64,000 bases of DNA from Gloeophyllum trabeum ATCC 11539 (lineage: Eukaryota; Basidiomycota; Agaricomycetes; Gloeophyllales; Gloeophyllaceae), in contig NW_006920410.1 of NCBI RefSeq assembly GCF_000344685.1, positions 2,180,693 to 2,244,692 of the forward strand, read 5' to 3'. The notes under the pieces were generated by a model. It was not told the origin of the DNA, ran no database searches, and saw only the letters and a program-made list of their open reading frames with translations. A program made the translations under genes and the position numbers. Below are positions 44,077 through 54,500 of this stretch, in pieces; position 1 is the first letter of the stretch; every line of letters starts with the position of its first letter.

Positions 44077-45450
44077 TCAAAGCACCAAGGGCATACTCAC
44101 CGATCCAGCGACGCCCTCTACGGTGCTAACCACACCGCCAACTACACCACCGACTGCTGAAACTACAGGTGCCGCCACGCCTTCAACAGTTCCAACAACA
44201 CCGTCGACGACGCCAGAAATGGGGTCCGTAGACTCCGTAGTGTTAGCCTGGCGAACCTGCAGTCCAGTCGTACCCTCTACAGTGTTAACCACAGGAGCAG
44301 CCACACCCTCAACGGTCTTAACTACGCCATTAACGACGTTCGTCACCGGTGCCAAGGGGCTGTCACCTCTTGCGCCGAGACCAGTTGCCCCCTCCACAGT
44401 CGAGACTATCGGGGAAGCAACACCCTCGACAGTGTTGACGACACCATCTACGACGTTCGTAACGGGAGCCAGGAGGCCGTCGTCCCGAACTTGAAGCCCA
44501 GTTGCACCCTCCACAGTCGAGACAACAGGAGCAGCAATGCCCTCTACTGTGCTAACGACACCGTTGACGACGTCAGTCACAGGAGCAACAGGACTATCGC
44601 CTCGGGCACGGAGGCCAGTGACATCGTCAACAGTGGAGGCAACGCCGCCCACAACACCGCCAGCAGCAGATAACACTGGCCCAGTGACTTCCCCTACAGT
44701 GTCCACGACACCCGACACTAGACCCTCGTCACGGGTCTGGAACTGCGAAAGGCCGTCAACGGATGTCTACAACATGGCGAAGTTACAACCCACCTGCGGG
44801 GTAGCGCTACTAATTGGAACAGCGCTTGACGAGGCTTGCGAAGACACGCTCGACTGCAAATTTCAGATCAAATGGAGGAACGAGAAAGGGAATATATTTC
44901 TTACCACTACCGCCACTGGAGCACGGGTGGCTGAGACTACTACAGATGACGCGTTGGCGATCACTGAAGATGAAGGAAGAGAGGGCGAGACCTGTCTAGC
45001 TCCGTCAGAGGGGATCATACGGCGCAAGGATGGGAGAGCTCGTTAACTTACGGAAGACACCGCGGAAGCGATCTAAGTAGGGGTCGTGGTGAGAATCGGG
45101 CCACAATGCTACCACGCGAGATGAAATTTACCTCGGACGTCTCAGAGGGAGAGATGGAGAAAGAGGTTGCCGTCGGTGGTGATTCGCTCTTTAGCACGAC
45201 ATCAGCGGACTGTGGACATGAATTGGCTGAGCTGACGACGTCGCGGCTGAACAGTATGCCGACGACATTACCTTCGAAGCTATGTTGCGAGCAACGAGGC
45301 CCTGCAGGTAGGATATAATCAACGGCAGATAGAACCAGCGAGTAAGAGATGGCGCACAAGTGCAGGGTGTCCCGCGACGGGGGCAGCATACGCAAAGTCG
45401 AGACCCACGGCTACAGCAGCCAGGACAGCAGGAGTTACGGTGAACAACAT
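44077..45450 (-). CDS. Secreted repeat protein with ~39-residue hydrophobic repeats
   Basis: Unrecognised family. The start at 45450 gives a good signal peptide, MLFTVTPAVLAAVAVGLDFA, with likely cleavage after AYA. Ser/Ala/Val-rich exons follow (SVIANASSVVVSATRAPVAV, SSVSSQASSSAVPISSATPQ), then a repeat array. Consecutive units read TVEGVAAPVVSTVEGATGL, a short RDDG/RGDS linker and LAPVTNVVDGVVN, about 39 residues each, four to five copies. There are no Cys in the array and very few aromatic residues. Each unit could form amphipathic helices or strands. The apparent C-terminus VSMPLVL lies over a GTGAGT donor, so a further 3' exon is likely. A surface-active, cell-wall or matrix role is speculation. 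Confidence 0.7.
44110..44715 (-). repeat. ~117-bp coding repeat array
   Basis: Four to five degenerate copies of an approximately 117-bp unit, in frame with the secreted protein. The anchor words TVEG, APVVSTVEGATGL and VTNVVDGVV recur with regular spacing. Confidence 0.8.
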
Positions 45451-45906
45451 TGTGTAAAACGAGAGCGAGGATATGATAAAGAACGAACTGTCGGTGGTAC
45501 AGAAGACACTGCGAGTGACGTTCGATACCAGACCGAGACGACTGAGGAACGACTGGGGGGATATTTCTGAGGAAAAGACTGGATACCACTGAGGCTTATA
45601 TGCGGTTTCTGTCTATGATGCGTGAGTCCCTCGAAACGCAGCGGATGTCCGTCTGACATAACGTTGCTGGAAGAACTCCAACACCTTAGATGTTCGCTGT
45701 GGGGTATGTTTTAGCGCACCCTGACGACGAAGGGTCAGTGAAGCTTAACCGTTGGAGACTTTGACAAACGGAAGTGAGGGATGAACTTGACAACATACCA
45801 AATACGGTAACCGAGTGCTTCTTTCATTTACGTGGTCGCTTCAGTCGCTTGTCCCGTCCGAAACGTTTTCGTGAGCGGAGCTGTTGCAGCGATGGCGCAT
45901 CGTACG
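45451..45906. other. Gene-poor stretch left of the transposon
   Basis: No gene supported. It is the upstream flank of the secreted repeat protein and ends in the left target duplication copy. Confidence 0.45.
45897..45906. repeat. Left 10-bp target-site duplication
   Basis: GCATCGTACG, identical to 46799-46808 in the same orientation, immediately outside the inverted repeats. Confidence 0.7.
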
Positions 45907-45951
45907 AGAACGCACGGCCGACTGACAGAAAGTCCACGTAGCCCTATAGCC
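45907..45951 (+). repeat. Left terminal inverted repeat
   Basis: Aligns over 45 bp with the reverse complement of the right end. About seven mismatches, five of them in the outermost 8 bases. The inner 20 bases AAAGTCCACGTAGCCCTATA are identical. Confidence 0.78.
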
Positions 45952-46753
45952 TAGCCCTATAGCCCTGGTCCATGGCCCTCGGAGGGCTATAGGGCTATGA
46001 GGCTACGAGTCCGTAGCCCCGGGCCACGGGGCTATGAAGACAAAAGTGGACGGGCTATGGGAGTCCGTTACGTCTATGGCCCGGAGCTATGTGACAAGGC
46101 CGAAGGGTCCCGCAGTGTATATATACTGTTGCGCGAGGTGCATTCGACGCCCTCATAGACGACGTAGGGCGCTGTAGACTATTTTTACCCATACAAATTG
46201 ACTGTACTGCAAGACCTATTTATGTATTGAAGGATAATGGACTCGATAAACGATACAGGATGGAATCTGGAATCTGCAGCTTGTCGCGTATGTGGCATAC
46301 AGGTCTCGCGCTTAGCAGAGTATTAATCGCGCACCCTAACGGGTCTACAACCGTCTGAAGTTTTCTGGATTCATACGTGACAGCGGCAACACTATTAGTA
46401 CTACACAACTTGTTAACTTCGAAGTGGGCGTGAGCTACTGATTGCAGTTTCATTGTTAAATGTTTTCATTGACCAGTACTATACGTATTTTATAGGTACT
46501 ATATAACATATTAACACTGTACCTACATGCGCGAGGGGGTCGAACGACGTGCAGCGCGTCGGAATGAGCATCAGTATATATACCCGCCACATTCACCGCT
46601 CTCGCTCCATGTTCTGTGACGATCAAAGGGCTCGCTTGCGAGCGCCCGAGAGGCCCCGAGGGGGCCAGCAAGCCGGCTTGCTGTCCTACCCCAGACAGGG
46701 CTAAGAAGTTACGAAGTCTATGTAGCCCGATGACAAATGGGCTATGGGCCATG

Positions 46754-46798
46754 GGCTATAGGGCTACGTGGACTTTGTGTCAGCCGGCCGGGTCCTCT
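46754..46798 (-). repeat. Right terminal inverted repeat
   Basis: Inverted partner of 45907-45951. It carries CTATAGGGCTACGTGGACTT on the plus strand. Confidence 0.78.
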
Positions 46799-46808
46799 GC
46801 ATCGTACG
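46799..46808. repeat. Right 10-bp target-site duplication
   Basis: GCATCGTACG, the second copy of the direct duplication bounding the element. Confidence 0.7.
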
Positions 46809-46998
46809 GCTTCCTCCTTCCCAAATTTCGTCATTATGGTATTCTACGGATACATTCGGTGTCCATGACGGCTCTACGAGAGTCGACGGCAACGACGAAG
46901 AGGGTCCTATAGGTATGGCGGATATCAATGTCGCGACATATCAGTAAATCCGTCGAATCACCAGGCAGAACTCTAATGCACAACTCATCACTTCGGCA

Positions 46999-49527
46999 CT
47001 ACAGCATAGTAGTTCGTCTCCTTTTCGATCGCACCCACCAATACCGGACGAGACAGCCGTACAGGCATAAGGCAACCACGGCGATTGAGAGGACGACGTA
47101 GAACATATTATACGGGTATCCAGGTTCTTGTCCATTAGTAGGTACTGTAACGTTCATCGAGAAACAACCTTGGAGTGTTCGCTCAGAGAGGCGACAATAC
47201 AATTCTTCTTTGATAACGACGTACCTATCACTGCCTGGCAGCATAAAACCGCTATACTGACGATTGAAAGAACCATGATGGCCTTATCACTTCCTTGCTT
47301 GGTTGTTGAGACAGAGACACGAAGTTGTGATAAATATGTGGGATGAAGCTGGCTGAGTATACGTTCATAATGTACCAGGGAATGCTGCAGAGTCAAGATA
47401 TGATCTGCAACCGTAACCGTTTACAGCCATATCCAGCGAAACCAAGGGGTGTGCGTACCTTGCACGTCGCCCATGTACATCGCCACCTCGATTTCGTCGC
47501 CCGCACCGGTCCCCTTCGGTAGCGCACCTTCATTCAATAGACGCTTTTTGATCTGAGCTACCACCTCATGCTTAGTACTCAGCAGACGTGTGGACGTTGT
47601 CAAGAGTCTCCGAGCCTTCGCCATCCGACGCAACGTCATCGCAGTGCTCGACATCGCGGACTTGGTTTCGGTGGAGATCTGGGCTTTGGGAAGAATCCTC
47701 GACCGGATGGCTCGTCTCAGCCGCCGCACCAGCAGAGGAATGGTAGGTGTGGGATCGGCAAAGCGGGTCCGCGTGCGTTCCGCGGGTGCGAGTCGCTTCT
47801 CTTCGTCCTTAGGATGAGCGTCTGATGGCTTCTCCGGCATCTGGAAGTTGGGAGTTACCACCTCTGGCAAAGGACTCTCCTTAAGCCGCAAATGGTTATC
47901 AGAGAATACGAGGTCTTCAATTGCTGCAATCTCCATCTCTATTCCTTCTTGAAACGGGAAGAAAGAATCGACAATGGAGTCCAGGATGCCGTGTGCAATC
48001 CAATCTGGGATATTATACAGATGAGAAGAAGCAGTCGTAAAAGAGTTAGTGGCACCTACCGGAAGAGGCGTTGGATACGTTGACATCTTCATCCATTAAT
48101 AGCAATTTATTTCGAACGCGATCAGTATGCTCTGCAGATATGTTAGCAGGATTTATAAGTAGTCTAATTAAATCAACGGGTAGTAACCTGAGATATCCGA
48201 ATAGTGAAACTGGAACAGGGAAACAACTGAGAATCGTATAGTTACGTGCGATGCTGACCACTTACAGAAATAACACCTTCTCGGAAGACTACTAGATACA
48301 CCATAGCTTCGCCGACGAAGCCTTCATCTTGAGGAAAATACGTATCGCCATTGAGTTGGGAGCGGAAGAAGCGTTCTTGCGTCTTGACACTTTCTAGGGC
48401 TTTAAATACGATAAAATAGTAACCAAGTTTTGGGAACAGTTCGAGTTTCTCCCGAGGATCTTGTTGTAATATATCTTCTAGAGTTAGAGGATGAATATGC
48501 AAAAGCTAAGCGATGATATTAGACGGAGTTTGCATCTCGCAAGCAGTCATCGCATTACCTGCCCAATAGCTTTCATATCTTCCCACGTTGGGCTGGCCAC
48601 ATCCAGCCACCATGCCCTCTGGGGAAAGACCTGGCGAGCTTTGCTGGCAGGTGTCGATGTACCGGAAGAAGGGGTAGTACGCCCTGGATCGACTCCGTTT
48701 TCCTTCCGTTTTCCTTTCTTCATTAAATGCAAGACAGTCAAATCCGGGAAAGACGAGGGACGAGACTTCGGATCAAGGTCATTTGGGATCATATAGTCAT
48801 GGTGGGGGAGGATACTACCGCCGTTTCTCGTAGTCTCAGCCCTTGGACGAGGTGCGGCAATGCGCTCATAATGTCTTTGAACTTTCGTGGATCTCTTCAG
48901 CGCGGCTTCGAGATGATGAAGGACAATAGGAAGAGACGTCGTCCGTGCTACTCTTTCGGGCACAGGCCGTTTCGTAGCTTTCTCTCTCGCGTCTGAGATG
49001 CCAAGACCACTCGAGAGAGATTTAGGCAGATACAGAGTGAATTCACGAGCTGTGTAACGTGATTCTTCGCGAGCCTTGATGCGAGCAGCGACCTCGCGCT
49101 CTGACTGCAGATTGCTAGTCAGAGTTGCCAGGCTAGGCCTCCGTCTGCGTCGTCTGGACAGGGACTTCGGTCCTGTGCGCACGGATGACGCCGATGAGAT
49201 GGAGGACGCGGTGGAGGAGACGGAGGGATTATTTCGAGCCCATCTTGCGATAGCATGCTCTACCACAGCAGCAATGGCACCTAGTCTCCGCCCAATCAGG
49301 GAACTGTCCGAGGAGCTACTGGAGGCAGTAGACGTGGTGGATACGGAGTCGGCGTCAGGCGTAGCGGGTCGGCGTGGGGGGTCACCTCTATAGATATCTG
49401 AACCTTCTTCGGAAGGCTCTGCATGCAGAGCAAAGTCCTTGGCCACGACAGCATGCCGTTCATCGACGGATGTCAAGTCTGTGCGATCGGGACCAGGAGA
49501 CCGAACAACACCCAGCTCGAAGGACAT
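46999..49527 (-). CDS. CorA-type Mg2+ transporter, Mnr2/Alr-like
   Basis: Two-TM magnesium channel of the CorA superfamily with the long N-terminus of fungal Mnr2/Alr proteins (vacuolar or plasma-membrane Mg2+ release/uptake). MSFELGVVRSPGPDRTDLTS starts a disordered Ser/Arg-rich region of about 300 residues. The CorA core begins WWLDVASPTWEDMKAIGQ and LLHIHPLTLEDILQQDPREK, then FPKLGYYFIVFKALESVKTQ, VYLVVFREGVIS and WIAHGILDSIVDSFFPFQEG. A long helical stalk follows. TM1 is AIMVLSIVSIAVLCCQAVIG, directly before CFSMNVTVPTNGQ. TM2 is MFYVVLSIAVVALCLYGCLV with a basic end, RSKRRRTTML. The canonical GMN selectivity motif reads SMN. About seven introns. The alternative start at 49617 lacks context. 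Confidence 0.9.
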
Positions 49528-49881
49528 GGCGATCAGGGAAGCGGAAAATGCCAGCACGCGTTGTCGGGAGTACAGTGGTATTGCCCTGCGGAAGGCAATA
49601 CGGCGTGCACAACTCACCGTGCCATGAAAAGGAGCAGACGTTGATCATCGAATGCAGAATAACTCATCCGCATTTCGTTCTGGAGGCTACCTCTCTACTT
49701 TGGTTCCGGTTCCCACGCTCAGTATTTACATACCAGTACTGCTCCAATACAAAGTCTCGTATTCCCTCATAACTTTTGGACGCGCGCGATGCGAACACAC
49801 CCCACCATTATTATTATCGTAATTCTACCTGTACAGCAACATGCCTACATGTTCAACATCATCATGAAAAGATGTCCCAAC
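49528..49881. other. Short intergenic region, MNR2-like / RRP36
   Basis: About 350 bp upstream of the CorA gene and downstream of RRP36. No feature recognised. Confidence 0.4.
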
Positions 49882-51347
49882 CTACCCCGTTCTCTGTCGT
49901 TTGGCACGCTGCTGAGCCTCGCTGGAACCGGGGGCCCCAGTGCGCTTGTTATCTGCACGATGGGTCTCGCCATCAGTCCTCCGGGGAGCAAACGGTCTTG
50001 ACTTCTTTTCCTTTTGGCTGATCTTTCTCTGCTTCTTCTCGATGGCCTTCTTGACGGCGAGACCACCTCCACTGGAAGCAAGTGCCTCATAGCGAGCCTT
50101 GGTCAGCAACTCCTTCTTTCGCGCTGTTGGACTATGTTAGCAATGTCTTTGGTTGCGGCCAGAGGAGGGACAGCCTACAAGGTTTCATGAACCAGGCACC
50201 CTTCCCTTGCTTCTGCTTCTGTTTCTCTTCTTGCTTCACCCTCTGAAGGGCGGCGTGCTCTACTTCCTCTCTCCTGTCTTTGTTGACTGCGCTCTCCGCC
50301 CTCTTTACTGCCCGCTCAAGTCTGTCCACTTCGCGAGACCGCTCCTCCCTGAAGTCCCTGGGGGATGACGCGAGCAACTTCCGTGCACGCTTGAGGTCAT
50401 CGCGTAAAGTCTTCAACTCTGTCTGATGCAACTCGGACAGAAAGCCGTACTGTTGCCGGAATTTGCTCGGATCGAATTCACCTGCCAGAGGCAAGAAACG
50501 AGGGTCCCTTGCTTCCTATTGCCCCGATATGAATGCAGTTCTAGATTAGGTGACGAACTCGAGCTCCATACCACTTTCTTTACTTCCACTACAGTCCTTC
50601 GTCGGGTAACGGGTCGTTTGGAAGACACCTCAGTTGGCCTATCACCAGTTGAGTCAGTATAATGAACTAGAGCGGTGCACACATACGCATGTTTGCTGGA
50701 GCGCTTGGGCCGCTCTTTTGGCTTCCTGATTGCCTCAGGTACTTCCTCGTCTCTGTTCTCCTTGCGATTAAGACGAACCGGAGGAGGCGAGCCATCTGTA
50801 TCATCCGAGTCATAGTCGGAATCTGAAGCAGGTTGGGCTTGTGCCAGTTTCTGTTGCGCTTTGCGCAAAGTTCCGAACGGTAGGGATGACAAATCTAGAA
50901 CACTTCGTCTGTCAGCGTGTGCAGTGAATCCTGCTATGGACAAGCCAACCATTTTGTATTGATTTCTAGGCCACATTTGAGTAAATCACCGATTGGGTAA
51001 AGATTGGCAAATACCATAGCATGCACATCATCCGGCGCCTCTTCGACCATCCCTTCGTCTTCGCTTGTCTCTCCAGCTAAAGCGTCTACTTCCTCCTCAT
51101 CGACCCATTGTGCAACACGGGGAGCATCCAGATCACCCTCTTCATAGTCGTCAGTGATGCCTTCCGAGGCTACTGAATCGCTGTCCTCGTCCTCAGACCC
51201 GCTCGGTTCAGCCTCGGACTCTTGAGAACGCACGGATGAGTCGTATTCCGGACGCGAAGACTCGCGAACAACGGACTTCTGATGCGCTGGCTTGCTCAGG
51301 GCTACTGTGGCAACGCGCCTACTCGCAGGTCGTGGGCGTCGGGGCAT
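49882..51347 (-). CDS. RRP36: rRNA biogenesis protein RRP36
   Basis: Nucleolar protein needed for early cleavages of pre-18S rRNA within the SSU processome. It begins [20 protein letters not shown]. An acidic Ser/Glu/Asp-rich region ([20 protein letters not shown]) follows, then [20 protein letters not shown] and [20 protein letters not shown]. The RRP36 core has [40 protein letters not shown] and a basic helical region, [27 protein letters not shown] and the end [39 protein letters not shown], with a basic disordered tail, complete it. These are strong family blocks. About five introns. Confidence 0.9.
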
Positions 51348-51546
51348 GTTTGTTGCAGCCGGAATAGCAGAAAGCAGCAGATCAGAGGATGTCTTTCCTA
51401 GCCTGAGTGATAAAAGCGTATGATCGCAGACGCACGTGCGTCGCTAGCAGGCGTGGGATTTCGTCTGTATTTGGGTGAACCAACCCCTGTCAGGCTTGCC
51501 CGCTTCACCATCACGATCCCCATAATGCCCTCTGGCTGCTGCTCTC
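51348..51546. promoter_or_regulatory. Bidirectional promoter, RRP36 / large TM protein
   Basis: Only 199 bp between divergent start codons, so the two genes share a compact promoter. No TATA box seen. Confidence 0.4.
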
Positions 51547-54500
51547 ATGGCTGTCAAGGACCTCATAGGGCTTTACGAGTCGAGCTCGACGACTGAGACA
51601 CACGCTACGGCGCGGGCCAGGGAGCGCGACACCTCGCGGTTCAATACGCGAGCGTCGAAGCAACCACTTGCGCCGGGTCCGCCTACCAGTCCTGCGAGGT
51701 TTATTCAACCTCCGTCAACTTCTCTATCCGCTTCCAGGCGGACGAAGCATGATATTGGCGAGGAGAAAATGCGGAACAGAGATGCTGTAGACGAACTATC
51801 TAGCAGAGATGTAACTGACGAACTGGATAACTCCTTCAATGACGCTCGCCGCGGTGACGCTACGCTGCTTTCCTCGCGTGTGCGTAACTGGTTGGCCTCC
51901 CGTACGCGTTATGATGGCTATGCGGGTGATGAGCCCGAGTCTCGCGCGCTCCTACCTCGCATGTGGTCAACTCTCGTGGACCCTGGGTTGCCGAAGGTAC
52001 CAGAGTCTCATCCGCTTGCTGACTTCGATTCGAAGAGCGGCGAGTCAATGTCTACTCTTGTCGCATCGACGAGCGCAGTAGTATCCAAGACTTCGCCTGC
52101 CGCGTCAAGGTCTCCTCATCGAAGGGTGCCCCGATCAGGATCACACAAACCGGTAACTGCTTCTGCGGTATTCTCTCGCGCTGCACCACCTCTATATCTG
52201 CCCGAGCTCGACGAGTACCTATCCAGTCTGCCAAAAGCCTCTTTTACTTCTATCCCCGCAGCCCTAGGGAAGGGGAAAGGAAAAAAGATACCCATGTTTC
52301 CGCCGATGGATTTATTGGCGGCGTCAGGGAAGACGTTGGAGGACCTGGAGGATAATTCTCGAGTGCTACCCGGCTGGAGAGACCGCTCGACTATCTTGTC
52401 TACTGTCGTTAATCTCGTGTTAGGTTTCACGGTCAGTTGTCCCTCTCCCCACACCGTCACATCGCTGACCAGGCATTACAGGGTTCTAGTGCACTGGCTA
52501 CATTCTACAGTTTGCAAGGGCTCATGAACACCGTACAGGTATTTGCGCTGCTCTTGAGTACTCTAGGTACAAATCCTATGCTCCGCGTTATGAAGTTTAC
52601 GGTGCTGACACCAGCGGATTGCAGTCCCGCGACGCGGTGAAGAGCTCGCTAACTCTTGGCGTCAATTATTTCTTGGCACAATGTAAGATACCAGGTCTTT
52701 GGAGATGCATACCGGTGATAAACAGTTTGCAGACCAAATGTCCTCGCTCTAAACTTTACGTCTACGTTGCTCGAAGGACTTATATTCCTTATTATATTCA
52801 TGACCATCGCTGGGATTCTCATATTCCTCTTTTGGCGATTCACTAGAGACTGTGATATTCGTCTCCAAGAAGGCCTTCAACGACCTCCAAATACGTCGTC
52901 AGGATGGGGCCTTGTAATCATTACGTTCATCTTGACCGTGATATACTTGCCGCTAAGCACCATGGCAATTCATGTTTTGGTCTGGTCTGATGACCTTTGG
53001 GTTGTGCCTAACCCGTACACCAATGCGACCACCAATCCTCCAACCATCGCCCCCTTAGGGCCCTCAGACGAATACCGTGATCCTTTGGATTTCTGCTGGA
53101 CTACAACAATGCGTCGCAATGAGGTCAACTGGGCTCCAATCGTGTTAATCCTCGCACTAATGACACTAGCCGTGGTAAGTACCGTTGTCACGCTATTCAT
53201 CAGTATCCATATAGAACAAGGACATTGAATGCACATTCATAGTTCACTATATGGTTCCCTATTCTGCTACGGCAAGTTATCAAGAGGACGGTTCCTTTGG
53301 TCGATCCATATACGGAACTGGGCAGACGCCGAAGTCAAAGTGATATGGATAGAGAATACCAAAGACTGCTTTCTCGAGATCGTGGCCCTCTCGCCTTCCT
53401 CTACAACGGTAAGAACTTTCGAACATACTTTTTCATAGTTGATGTCCTAATAATTGGCCAGGTTTCCGTCGTAATTATGAGACATACGAAGCCATCTACT
53501 TATTTGCGAAGCTCAGCACTCTTCTCATCGTCGCCGTTATAGACCCCAGCAACTGTTTCTTCCGGTCCCTTGATCACGACAGGGTTGCCATCGCAAGACA
53601 GATCTTACTCGTCGTTATAGCCATTGCCTTCTTTTTTATACAGTGCTTTTTCGCGCCTTTTTTAGATCCCGTCAATAATGCCAGCGAATGGGTTTCACGT
53701 CTCAACTACGTACTGACTGCAACCACCGCGCTCCTCGTGGCTATCAATGTGCCTGGGGCAAGTATCCTTAATGGAGCGGTTCTCTATATGTGAGTTGCAT
53801 GTCCCTAGTGTCATACGAAAAAGCTGACACAGCAGTGCAGCGTATATATCACAACGTATGGACTGAGTTTTTGTTCGTTGCCTTAGCCGCTGCTGTAGTC
53901 AATAGACCGACGCTCACGCGTTGTCGCAGATTTTGCTATCATTAGCATGGGCTTCATGAGACGATTTATGAAACGTAAGAAGGTTTCCTGATCCTGCATT
54001 CCTATGCTGGCTGACCCAATGGCCCCGTTTAACAGGACTGACACGACGAATTGATTTCAGTGAGTCACTTGTGATTTTCTCTTCGCAAACGTCATTGACC
54101 GCCCTGAACAAGGCATTGATGTATTCTCCCCTCGGTTAGTACATGAGACGATGTCTGCATGCCTTGCACGGCTAATCATGGAAACATTAGTATCGACGTA
54201 TCGCCAGGTTCAATTCACGCCAAGCGTAGGATCTGGCAGGAAGCCATCTCAACTCTTCTGCTCACTAGCGCTGAATGTGCGATACCCAAAGAACAAAGAA
54301 TGGTATTCGCTCAAGCGGACGACCTAGAATATGGGCCATATCTATTGGATTTTAAAGGTTCTCCGAGCGAAAGACACGTGGAAAATCTGAAGGTATCCTA
54401 GCATTTCTATGATTCGACTTGTTTATAATTGCCTTGAAGATATTAAGAGAAGTCGGATCCCTCGCATACAACAAAGGGTTGGCGTTGACCTGTGGGCCCG

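Larger units (their letters stand above)
45907..46798. mobile_element. Non-autonomous TIR DNA transposon, 892 bp
   Basis: The ends match as inverted repeats of about 45 bp (45907-45951 against the reverse complement of 46754-46798). The outer few bases differ, and the inner core CAAAGTCCACGTAGCCCTAT or its one-mismatch partner is shared. A 10-bp direct duplication flanks both ends. Subterminal regions carry many copies of GGGCTAT/ATAGCCC on both strands and perfect hairpins (45957-45966 with 45983-45992; 46014-46021 with 46027-46034). No transposase-like ORF is present, so it would need a helper elsewhere. A 10-bp duplication fits Mutator-like elements best. An 8-bp reading (ATCGTACG) would fit hAT or KDZ types. 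Family assignment is open. Confidence 0.75.

Noticed and set aside
45860..46850. CRISPR-like or satellite array reading of the GGGCTAT repeats
   Set aside because: Units are irregular, in both orientations and confined to the two ends. TIRs plus a target duplication explain them better.
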